Shown: positions 1-6,738 of the stretch, one piece after another
Layout: each line of letters starts with the position of its first letter
Numbering within the stretch: the first letter of the stretch is position 1
NCBI GenBank assembly: GCA_002704825.1
Contig: PAIY01000256.1
Span: forward strand, 1 to 37,039
Length of the DNA: 37,039 nucleotides
DNA from: Phycisphaeraceae bacterium
Lineage (GTDB): Bacteria; Planctomycetota; Phycisphaerae; Phycisphaerales; Phycisphaeraceae
Reading direction: 5' to 3'
The notes under the pieces: generated by a model
Told to the model about the DNA's origin: nothing
The model's database searches: none
What the model saw: only the letters and a program-made list of their open reading frames with translations
Position numbers and translations under genes: made by a program

Positions 1-86
1 TTCTCCGTTCTCGATCTCGTGCGCGTTTTGCACCAGCAAGCTCTAGTGTGAGGGCTCAGCGCTGTGTTTATGAAGCCCACGCTAGC
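1..86 (+). other. possible 3' end of another mobile-element gene
   Basis: The + strand reads FSVLDLVRVLHQQALV and then stops at 49-51, which could be the last residues of a gene entering from the left. I do not recognise the family. The reason to suspect mobile DNA is that the glycoside hydrolase on the opposite strand loses its expected C-terminal half right here. The remaining bases (52-86) would then be the non-coding end of the element. This is an inference from the edge of the window only; the stretch could equally be ordinary intergenic DNA. Confidence 0.25.
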
Positions 87-1667
87 TCACGCAGCCTCTG
101 AGTGCTCCCTGCGATATTTACCCTGCCATGCTTTGGCTAACGCATCACGGGTTTTGTATTGCGCCTTAAGCCACTGGTTCCATTGGATCACCATGTTCGG
201 ATAATCCTTCATGCCCTTGGGACCGGAAGCAAAATTACTCTCATTGGTCGGCACTTCAAATGCCAGAATGTTTGGCGAATCCTTAAACGCAATCGCCAGA
301 CGATGCCATGCATCCACGATGGCGTCAGGCCAATGGTAAATGTTGTGTTTGACCTGCGAGATGAGTTTGGATTCGGTGGGCATATCAGGCTGCCCTGCCA
401 CAAACCAATCCGGGAACGGCCAATGCATATCCACACTCACAGCCAAACCGTACCGCTCGGCTTCGTGCATGATGTCCAACATGATCTGCAGGTATTCCTG
501 ATTGAACTGACCTTGCGTTGGCTCGATGTTTTTCCAACGGATATGCAAACGCAGGCCGTTGAACCCCATGCCTGCAAGGTATTTGACATCCCACTTTTTC
601 CACTGCCTTGATGGATCTTTCTCGTTGTACAGGGCTCGGAAAAAATGTGGGCCATACATCCGAAACGGTTGACCGGTCGGACGTGTGAAACGGCCATCAT
701 CTGCGATATACCAACGTCGTTTAGCAACGGGAATCTGCTTGGCCAATCCGTCCACCCATTGATTTAATTGCTGCTCATAGGCCCCCAGCGATGTCGTGAT
801 TTCAGCACCTGCGATGAGTTGACGGATCAATTGCTGGCGTTGGTTTTCAAAATGCTGAGCGTCACTGACATCATGACTGAGTTGGCCCCAGTGTTTGATC
901 ACTTCGTCGAAGGCAAGCAATGCGACCGCGTCCCATGCCAGTTTCTCAAGGCGGTTATCGTCGAGTTTACCTTGCAGTTCTTTGAGATTGATCCCACGGT
1001 CAGCAATCCATCGGAGCATGGTTTGACGTGTATCAGTCAGATGTTTGTCTGCATGTTTGCGGTAGGCGTTGGCACCTTGCTGATCCTTGAAAATCAGTTC
1101 GATACGTTCAATGCCAAGATCACCAAGCTGGTTGATCCGCGTCAACTCCACGCCGGTGATGGGAGGGTGATTTTTGACATTCAGGTCTTCCCAGAACAGG
1201 TCGAACGTGTTCTTGCCGGGCTTGAGTTTGAGTGTCTTTCTGCCATGAGCTTTGGTTCGATAAAAGTTGTCACCCCCACTATGCATGCGCCATTGCAGAT
1301 CGACTGCCTTGTCGGTGATCAGTTGCAGTTGGACACCTGCAAGCTTGCCGATCGCTTCTTCGGGGAGTGCGATACGCATCACCGCCCAATAGCGTTTGAC
1401 CAAAGGCTCGTCGGTCTCCTTGTAGACATGCCAGATGGCGTATTGATTGTGTTGGCCTTCATTCTTGAAATCGAGATGTTGATTGAGTCCTTCAGAACGA
1501 ATAAAGCCGTTGGGTCTTGCCAACGCATCGAGTGGTCGGGCAACTGGTGAGATCGGTGTTTTTGAATAGTCCTGCCAAGTCACATGGACCGGTTCCTGAG
1601 CCTGTAAAGCAGAGACGGCAAAACCAACAGCCATGAATGCACACAATGATATGAGCCAGCGATACAT
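87..1667 (-). CDS. secreted glycoside hydrolase (GH5/GH42-like TIM barrel), C-terminally truncated
   Basis: The product is an exported glycosidase, probably acting on a polysaccharide or oligosaccharide. I start it at the ATG at 1667 because GAGGAG lies about 10 bases upstream; a TTG at 1685 overlaps that Shine-Dalgarno sequence. A signal peptide (MYRWLISLCAFMAVGFAVSA) is followed by a beta-rich, CBM-like N-terminal part and a helical linker. A TIM-barrel domain begins near residue 330, with strands such as FNGLRLHIRWKNIEP and GLAVSVDMHWPFPDW. The segment AFEVPTNESN ends in the Asn-Glu typical of the acid/base residue of clan GH-A (about E476). The protein stops only about 50 residues later, so the barrel strands that should carry the nucleophile Glu are absent. 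It is the third gene of the lacI operon, 60 bases after the prepilin gene. It is probably inactive unless the true gene continues in another frame beyond the window. Confidence 0.75.
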   Translation of the reverse strand: MYRWLISLCAFMAVGFAVSALQAQEPVHVTWQDYSKTPISPVARPLDALARPNGFIRSEGLNQHLDFKNEGQHNQYAIWHVYKETDEPLVKRYWAVMRIALPEEAIGKLAGVQLQLITDKAVDLQWRMHSGGDNFYRTKAHGRKTLKLKPGKNTFDLFWEDLNVKNHPPITGVELTRINQLGDLGIERIELIFKDQQGANAYRKHADKHLTDTRQTMLRWIADRGINLKELQGKLDDNRLEKLAWDAVALLAFDEVIKHWGQLSHDVSDAQHFENQRQQLIRQLIAGAEITTSLGAYEQQLNQWVDGLAKQIPVAKRRWYIADDGRFTRPTGQPFRMYGPHFFRALYNEKDPSRQWKKWDVKYLAGMGFNGLRLHIRWKNIEPTQGQFNQEYLQIMLDIMHEAERYGLAVSVDMHWPFPDWFVAGQPDMPTESKLISQVKHNIYHWPDAIVDAWHRLAIAFKDSPNILAFEVPTNESNFASGPKGMKDYPNMVIQWNQWLKAQYKTRDALAKAWQGKYRREHSEAA

Positions 1668-2439
1668 CGATGCGTATCTCCTCAAGAATTCAAATGGAAT
1701 CGGTTATGTTTGAACCGTGAAATACAATCAACCGCCGGGAAACGGTGTGACGTAAAAGCGACCAGTGGGGTTGGTGCTTGAAGAATAAATGTCGTCATAT
1801 TGCAGGACCTGACTGTGCATATCCAGCATCAATCCGTTGAGACGGCCATTACCTCTTTCGTAATTACTGATGAGAACGGCCTCGGTGGAACCGTGGTAAA
1901 AACCCATCTCACCGCGACCGTACATGGTGTTGGTGTAGTATCCGCCATAGGCATTGTTGGACTTACGCCACGCAGCATCGGTCAGCATAACGACCTGGCT
2001 TAGACCATAGCTCGCATCATCAAGTCGCAAGCCACGGCTGAAGTTTTGTCGACTGTCGGGCATCCCGCTGCGTGCGTTCATCGCATAGGTCACCACATCC
2101 GTGCGGCCTTTGTATGTCAGCAATCGTGGGCATTGAAAAAGCTTGAGTTGATTGGCTGTGAGATTACTCGGTTGCTCATCCATGTTCACCGATGAGTCGA
2201 TCTCATGAGCAAGCGTCGTTGGCCAGGAATGATAGTCGGTCAAACCATTGTTGTAAGGAATCGGCAAGTGATTGTCGTTGTTGTTCACATAGATCATCAT
2301 CACCGTGCCCATCTGTTTTTCATTTGCAAGACACTGAACGTTTCTTGCTGCGTCTCTTGCTTTAGACAAGGCCGGTAAGAGAATTGAGATCAACAAAGAA
2401 ACAATGGATATCACCACCAGTAATTCAATCAAGGTGAAA

Positions 2440-2505
2440 CCATGTAGGGGCTTTTGCCGCCGGTTACGATGGCGGTGGTTTGGTTTTTCATTCACCCCTA
2501 CATGG
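2440..2505 (+). promoter_or_regulatory. hairpin at IS left end that can mask the transposase ribosome binding site
   Basis: Perfect 11-base arms CCATGTAGGGG (2440-2450) and CCCCTACATGG (2495-2505) flank a loop with an inner CCGCC/GGCGG hairpin. The second arm covers the first bases of the GGAGG (2504-2508) that serves the transposase ATG at 2517. A transcript entering from outside would fold both arms and hide the site. A transcript starting inside the element would lack the first arm. This mirrors the known protection of IS10 and IS50 against read-through, but here it is inferred from sequence only. Confidence 0.5.
2442..2455 (+). repeat. left subterminal inverted repeat of the IS
   Basis: The sequence ATGTAGGGGCTTTT pairs with the right copy at 3942-3955 at 11 of 14 positions. 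It lies 3 bases inside the left end. Confidence 0.65.
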
Positions 2506-2516
2506 AGGACATTATC

Positions 2517-3572
2517 ATGGTTCAACTGCACACGTCCGTCAACGACCAGCTTTGCGTCGGCATTGATCTGCATCGCGATACGATGACCGTCGCTTGCCTG
2601 GACCCGCGAACCGGCGAGGTCACGTTTCGTAAGCTGGCCTGCAAGTGTCGGACGCAAATCACCGAGTATTTCAGCACGTTGCCCCGGCCGCACAGTGTGG
2701 CCATCGAGGCGGTGGGCTTTTACCGGTGGCTCTGGGATTTGCTTGAGCCCATCGTCGACGAGCTTCATCTGGCCGACGCCACGCGATGTCGAGCGTTGGC
2801 GGCGACACGGCCCAAGACCGATCGGCAAGACGCGCTGAACGTCGCGGACCTGATGGCGGCCGGACGTCTGCCCATCGCTTACGCACCGCCGATGCACGTG
2901 CGCGAACTGCGCGATTGGACGCGGCATCGCAACGGTCTGGCGCGTTCGCATGCTCGTGTGCTCACGCGCGTCCAAAGCATCATGAATGCCAACAATCGTC
3001 CCGGTCCCAAGCGTGCCAAAGCCGACGCGTTGATCCGTTACGTCAAGGCGCACGGCACGCTGTTGCCCCAGCGACACGTGCGCATGCTCTGGCTGGCGGT
3101 CGATCAATTGACTGTCATTGAAAGGCAGATCGACGACGCTGAGCGGACGATCACTGGCTTGCTGGCTGACGAAAAGTTTGTGACTGTCGACACGTTGTTG
3201 CGCAGTATTCCCGGTGTTGGACCGGTGACCAGTGCGACCGCCATTGCCGAGTTGGGCGACCTGACGCGATTCACCGATCGCAAGCAGATCACGCGTTATG
3301 CCGGGCTCAACCCGCGCACGTTCGACAGTGCCGACAAGCAGCGGACCGGTCGGATCAGCAAGGCCGGCCCGCGCCAGTTGCGTTGGGTGTTGCAGCAGGC
3401 CGCCTGGTGTGCGCGACGCGATCATCCGATCTTCCGCAAACGCTTCGGGCAGTTGAGCAAACGCGTGGGCAAAGCCAAAGCCGGCGTGGCCATCGCCCGC
3501 AAACTGCTGCTGTGCATGTGGGCCGTGGTGCGCGATGGCAAACCCTATCGACCCGTCGGCGATGCGGGATGA
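2517..3572 (+). CDS. IS110/IS116/IS902 family transposase (DEDD recombinase)
   Basis: The 351-residue protein catalyses excision and site-specific integration of the element. I start it at ATG 2517 because GGAGG lies 8 bases upstream; an in-frame ATG at 2454 has no such site. The N-terminal RuvC-like DEDD domain shows GIDLHRD, then [15 protein letters not shown], then [15 protein letters not shown], which supply the acidic residues. The C-terminal IS116/IS110/IS902 domain shows [19 protein letters not shown], a helix-hairpin-helix-like stretch, then ITRYAGLNP. It includes [19 protein letters not shown], with the catalytic-type serine position. Its length is normal for the family. It lies on the opposite strand to the interrupted host gene. 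Its codon use is more GC-rich than the neighbours, which suggests recent arrival. Confidence 0.95.
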   Translation: MVQLHTSVNDQLCVGIDLHRDTMTVACLDPRTGEVTFRKLACKCRTQITEYFSTLPRPHSVAIEAVGFYRWLWDLLEPIVDELHLADATRCRALAATRPKTDRQDALNVADLMAAGRLPIAYAPPMHVRELRDWTRHRNGLARSHARVLTRVQSIMNANNRPGPKRAKADALIRYVKAHGTLLPQRHVRMLWLAVDQLTVIERQIDDAERTITGLLADEKFVTVDTLLRSIPGVGPVTSATAIAELGDLTRFTDRKQITRYAGLNPRTFDSADKQRTGRISKAGPRQLRWVLQQAAWCARRDHPIFRKRFGQLSKRVGKAKAGVAIARKLLLCMWAVVRDGKPYRPVGDAG

Positions 3573-3941
3573 ATCCGACGATGGATTAGACTGACAATGA
3601 TGCAATGACATGCCTTGCTTCCGGGGGAGCTTCCGGGGACGGGGGTTCCGGGGGGAGGGACCTTGAAGACTTGAGACCGCATCCTCTGCTCGACTGGTTT
3701 TAGAGGCCATGGCGTGACCCGCCGGTGCTTGTGAAGGTGAAGGGGCGTGGATCGGTTCGTACTGGATCTCATGGGCCGCGGAATCTGGTTCGAGAGGACG
3801 AGATATCTGCCGTGCTCGCATAGCTGATTGGGGCCTTCGAGGCTCGCTCTTTGAGGTCGAAACTGCATACGCAAACCCCAATTGGTCAACCATCGACCAA
3901 GGAGCTGTTAGCATGCCATAGCAAAAATCAATGCTGATTTG
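3573..3941 (+). ncRNA. candidate bridge/seeker RNA region of the IS
   Basis: This is about 370 bases without a convincing gene between the transposase stop and the right inverted repeat. IS1111-type elements are known to encode their guide RNA in this position. AAGGTGAA at 3734-3741 equals the target bases 2431-2438 (left target plus AA core). CATAGCT at 3819-3825 equals the right-end bases 3953-3959, next to the core. They occur in the order target guide then donor guide. GC-rich stretches at 3618-3660 (CTTCCGGGG repeats) and around 3770-3790 could form the supporting stems. I could not identify the two shorter right-hand guides with confidence. Exact ends and strand are not shown by sequence alone. 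Confidence 0.5.
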
Positions 3942-3944
3942 ACA
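3939..3944 (+). promoter_or_regulatory. outward-facing -35 hexamer TTGACA near IS right end
   Basis: A perfect TTGACA points out of the right end. In a circularised element it would face the left end and the transposase. Seventeen bases on across the junction the hexamer is AACCAT, a poor -10 that keeps only the second A and the last AT. This junction-promoter layout is known for circle-forming IS elements, but here it is only a possibility. Confidence 0.3.
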
Positions 3945-3955
3945 AGTCGCTACAT
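3942..3955 (-). repeat. right subterminal inverted repeat of the IS
   Basis: Read on the minus strand it is ATGTAGCGACTTGT, pairing with 2442-2455 at 11 of 14 positions and lying 5 bases inside the right end. It partly overlaps the outward TTGACA. Confidence 0.65.
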
Positions 3956-4012
3956 AGCTAAATGCATTTATTTTATGTGGACGAAGGTACATAGATCTCT
4001 CCTGCCAATGTA

Positions 4013-5104
4013 TTAAGGCCTGGTATCAGTCGGGGGTGCGACGGTACTGCTGCGGATGGCTAACTCGGGTGAAAAAACACGGACATAATCAGGATCAGGT
4101 GTGTCTGACTTCTTGGATTGCAACAGTGTCACCAACTCTTTGACAGCAGCATCGCCCATCGCTTCCAGAGGATGTCGAATGGATGTGAGATTGGGTTCAG
4201 AATGGAAGCACCACTGCGAATCATCAATACCGACGACACTCATCTGGCGAGGGACATCAATATGTTCAGAAAGGTGGCGAATGGCATGCACCGCTGCAAG
4301 ATCGTTGTAACAGAGAATCGCTGTGGGACGATTGTCTTTGGGCAAACGCAACATGTGACGCGCACCACGCAGACCTTCAATCTGACAGTAGTGATCCTGG
4401 CTGGTTAATGGTTGTTTGGGATCAAAGCCGCAATGAACCCATGACGGATCAATCTCCAAACCCAGTTCCCTTGCCACTTCGACGAAGGCATCATTTCTGA
4501 TCTGACTGTCTTCAATCGGTTGTTCCAGACAGGTCCCCAGGTAACCAATACGATGGTGCCCAAGTTCCATCAGATGCTTGATCGCCAGTTTGACCGCCTG
4601 CTTGTTGTCAAAAAGGATCGTTCTGAAAAAGGAACTGGGGATCGCAGGATCGATCATGACCACATGACGCGTGTATTGTGCCAACTCCTTAACCCACGGC
4701 GCCCGAGTGTCGGGCTGGATGAGCATCATGCCGTCCACACGCCGCTGCGCCAGCTTCTGTACACATATCTCACCCGAATCATCTCCTGTGAGGTTAATGA
4801 GCATCAGGTCATAACCCGCCTGCTTGGCTGCCTTTTCAATACCGATGAGAATGGCATTTTCGTAGTGATGTCCCAAACCCGACCAAGGCCGTGGTGGGAC
4901 GTAAATCCCCAATGTCCGCGTGGAACGATTAATCAGCGATTGGGCAGCAAAGTTGGGTTGATAACCCATCTGGGCAGCAACTTCGAGAATCCGCTGCCGG
5001 GTCTGCTCTTTGACCACCGGACTGTTGCGCAACGCATGTGAAACCGTCACATGTGAGACACCTACAGCCGAGGCAATATCTTTGATGGTGATGTTCTTGG
5101 CCAT
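4013..5104 (-). CDS. LacI family transcriptional regulator
   Basis: The 363-residue regulator has an N-terminal LacI helix-turn-helix ([34 protein letters not shown], residues about 6-40). A hinge helix ([18 protein letters not shown]) and a periplasmic-binding-protein-like sensor domain follow, the latter seen in [25 protein letters not shown] and [11 protein letters not shown]. The start has AGGAG a few bases upstream. It is the first gene of an operon with the prepilin protein and glycoside hydrolase, so its ligand is probably a sugar released by that hydrolase. A long palindrome 20 bases upstream of the start is its likely own operator. In Phycisphaerae, LacI genes commonly sit next to prepilin-type genes; this is general knowledge of the group, not something the window proves. 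Confidence 0.92.
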   Translation of the reverse strand: MAKNITIKDIASAVGVSHVTVSHALRNSPVVKEQTRQRILEVAAQMGYQPNFAAQSLINRSTRTLGIYVPPRPWSGLGHHYENAILIGIEKAAKQAGYDLMLINLTGDDSGEICVQKLAQRRVDGMMLIQPDTRAPWVKELAQYTRHVVMIDPAIPSSFFRTILFDNKQAVKLAIKHLMELGHHRIGYLGTCLEQPIEDSQIRNDAFVEVARELGLEIDPSWVHCGFDPKQPLTSQDHYCQIEGLRGARHMLRLPKDNRPTAILCYNDLAAVHAIRHLSEHIDVPRQMSVVGIDDSQWCFHSEPNLTSIRHPLEAMGDAAVKELVTLLQSKKSDTPDPDYVRVFSPELAIRSSTVAPPTDTRP

Positions 5105-5124
5105 GTACTCCTGACTCTTAAAAA

Positions 5125-5152
5125 TCTACACGTGTAAATTTTCACGTGTAGA
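5125..5152. promoter_or_regulatory. LacI-type operator palindrome
   Basis: A 28-bp near-perfect palindrome with one mismatched pair: CTACACGTG and CACGTGTAG arms separated by 8 bases. Each arm also contains the self-complementary CACGTG. It begins 20 bases upstream of the lacI start, so it is a good candidate for autorepression of the lacI-prepilin-hydrolase operon. The double CACGTG could seat two dimers or one wide dimer. Confidence 0.75.
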
Positions 5153-5262
5153 ATTAAAGGCAACACAACGTCAAGAGTCAAGTTTGATGACGAATATTTT
5201 GGAAGCACCGAGACTCCGGTACGTTTTAAAGCATTTTTAAATTTGACATTACTGCCAATTGA

Positions 5263-6474
5263 TCAGACTGGCTCGCCAGCGATTTCTTCATCGGTCAGGT
5301 AGCAACCGGGGTCCGCCGCCCAGGGATTGCCGGTACTGATCTCTGCACGGGCGCGTAGGCTGCCGCCACAGACATTCTTGAAACGACAGTTGGCGCAGCG
5401 GCCTTCGAGTTTGGGTAAGCGGTCTTTGAGCCCTGCCATGATCGGGTCGGATGTGTCCTGCCAGATTTCGGAGAACGGGCGTTGTGTGACGTTGCCGAAC
5501 TTGCGATACATGGAGAACTGATCCGCATGGACATTGCCAAAGAAGTCGATGTCCGCGATGCCGACGCCTGAGGAGTATCTCGCCCCACCGTTCCATTTGA
5601 GCATGTCGAGCACCTGGTCTGCTCTGGGATGACCTTCTTCTTTCATTTTCAGATAGAGATAGGGTCCGTCACAGTGGTTGTCCACTGTGAGAATTTCGAC
5701 GCGTTTGCCTTCGTCATGAAACTGCCTGGTGCGCCGGAAAATCGTGTCCATGGCATTGCGTGACGTTTCGTGATCCATCGCATTGAGATCCACACCGCGC
5801 CCTGCAGGACACAGGTGATAGAAGCAGGCACGGTTAATGCCTTCTCTGTCAATAAAGTCGAAAATACCATCCAGATCATCACAGGTATGACGGGTGAGTG
5901 TCAGGCGAAGCCCGACTTTCTGCCCGACATCCACGCAGTGTTTAAAGCCTTTCATGGTGCGGTTAAATGCGCCCTGCATGCCACGGAATTCGTCATGAAC
6001 TTTGGCGTGGGCGCTGTCCAGTGAGATGCCCACGTATGCAAACTGCAGGTCTTTGAGACGCTGTGCGGTGGCACGATCGATGAGTGTGCCGTTGGTGGAA
6101 AGGACCACGTGAAGCTTTTGGGATCGTGCGTATTCAGCCAACTCGAAAATATCAGGACGCACCAGTGGCTCACCGCCTGAGAGCAGTAACGCAGGCACTT
6201 TGAACCTGGCAAGATCGTCGATCAACGCCTTGCCCTGCGCGGTGGTCAGTTCATCGGGATATTTGATGGCTTCAGATTCGGTGTAGCAGTGAACGCATTT
6301 GAGATTACAGGTCCGCGTGGTGTTCCAGACCACGATTGGCCGACGCTCAGCTGCCGACCTGGCAACCTTCATGCGTTGATGTTCCGGCGGGTCGATCTGC
6401 GTGATGGCGCGTCCATAACGGTGCGGCGTGCTGGGCGTCTCAAGGCCACAGTAAAGAACACTGATGTCGATCAT
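5263..6474 (-). CDS. ahbC: AhbC-like radical SAM enzyme (12,18-didecarboxysiroheme deacetylase)
   Basis: This radical SAM/SPASM protein of the alternative, siroheme-dependent heme pathway is expected to remove the acetate side chains of 12,18-didecarboxysiroheme to give Fe-coproporphyrin III. The N-terminus (ISVLYCGLETPSTPHRYGRAI) is the signature of AhbC/NirJ-type enzymes. The radical SAM cluster motif is TCNLKCVHC (C56, C60, C63), followed by LLLSGGEPL and the barrel segment YVGISLDS. The C-terminal SPASM part has CANCRFKNVCGG and a final Cys near DPGC for the auxiliary cluster. AAGGAT lies about 9 bases before the ATG. The gene is divergent from ahbD. NirJ of heme d1 synthesis is close in sequence, but no cd1 nitrite reductase gene is seen here and the neighbouring AhbD and AhbAB favour heme b. 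Confidence 0.88.
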   Translation of the reverse strand: MIDISVLYCGLETPSTPHRYGRAITQIDPPEHQRMKVARSAAERRPIVVWNTTRTCNLKCVHCYTESEAIKYPDELTTAQGKALIDDLARFKVPALLLSGGEPLVRPDIFELAEYARSQKLHVVLSTNGTLIDRATAQRLKDLQFAYVGISLDSAHAKVHDEFRGMQGAFNRTMKGFKHCVDVGQKVGLRLTLTRHTCDDLDGIFDFIDREGINRACFYHLCPAGRGVDLNAMDHETSRNAMDTIFRRTRQFHDEGKRVEILTVDNHCDGPYLYLKMKEEGHPRADQVLDMLKWNGGARYSSGVGIADIDFFGNVHADQFSMYRKFGNVTQRPFSEIWQDTSDPIMAGLKDRLPKLEGRCANCRFKNVCGGSLRARAEISTGNPWAADPGCYLTDEEIAGEPV

Positions 6475-6603
6475 GGCGGGTGATCCTTCTCTTTTGTCCC
6501 ATCAATTGCCGACGTTGATCCAATCCATTGTGATCATTTTCACCCATCGGTCTCTGGCAGAACAGGCGTACAAATTATTTTAGGATCAAAGACTTAACAG
6601 ACA

Positions 6604-6617
6604 TTGACCCAGGTCAA
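6604..6617. promoter_or_regulatory. Crp/Fnr-family binding site in the ahbC-ahbD divergent promoter
   Basis: TTGACCCAGGTCAA has perfect TTGAC-N4-GTCAA symmetry, the form bound by FNR/DNR/NNR-type regulators. It lies almost midway between the two divergent starts. If its centre is at -41.5 for the rightward gene, the -10 position falls on TACATT (6640-6645). For the leftward gene AATAAT (6579-6574, minus strand) lies at nearly the matching distance. The sequence is seen; oxygen or nitric oxide control is inferred. Confidence 0.6.
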
Positions 6618-6738
6618 GGATCGGGGCTTGGAAACCCGATACATTTAAGGTATTCTTATCTTAATATCTTTGACCTGAAGATGCGAGGTACGGAGTTGAC
6701 CTGCCCTTCAGGGGAAACACGAGAAATGGACCCCCGCC

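Larger units (their letters stand above)
2439..3960 (+). mobile_element. IS110 family (IS1111-like) insertion sequence, complete
   Basis: The element is 1522 bp with a single DEDD-type transposase gene. Its ends were set by rebuilding the interrupted prepilin gene: AAA occurs at both junctions (2437-2439 and 3960-3962), and only a shared two-base AA gives an in-frame leader. It therefore has a 2-base core and no longer target duplication, as is known for IS110 elements. Subterminal imperfect inverted repeats ATGTAGGGGCTTTT (2442-2455) and ATGTAGCGACTTGT (3942-3955, reverse strand) match at 11 of 14 positions. They start 3 and 5 bases in from the ends, as in the IS1111 subgroup. The 5' non-coding part is short (78 bases) and the 3' part is long (388 bases), also as in IS1111. 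Reading frame and ends look intact, so it may be active. Confidence 0.9.
1728..3992 (-). pseudogene. prepilin-type N-terminal cleavage/methylation protein, interrupted by an IS110-family element
   Basis: This is a type II secretion pseudopilin-like protein of the kind found in many copies in planctomycetes. The start at 3992 has AGGAGAG at 3997-4003 and lies 20 bases after lacI. The first ten codons give [10 protein letters not shown]. The rest of the gene resumes at 2438 with [19 protein letters not shown], followed by a C-terminal part with the YxMN and MLTD segments usual in this family. The gene is split by the element at 2439-3960. Removing 1522 bp plus one copy of the AA core restores an unbroken 246-residue protein. 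Because element plus core is 1524 bp (508 codons) and its antisense strand has no stop in this frame, the interrupted gene still reads as one 754-codon frame. Such a product would bury the prepilin signal internally and should not be processed. A GTG at 2493-2495 inside the element could restart translation (see findings). Confidence 0.85.

Noticed and set aside
768..1550. 260-codon + strand frame opposite the glycoside hydrolase
   Set aside because: It is a shadow of a well-supported gene, with no ribosome binding site and no recognisable domain.
2439..3960. A 754-codon minus-strand frame spanning the IS as one native protein
   Set aside because: The middle 508 codons are antisense to a clear IS110 transposase and have no protein-like features. 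Removing the IS gives a sensible 246-residue prepilin.
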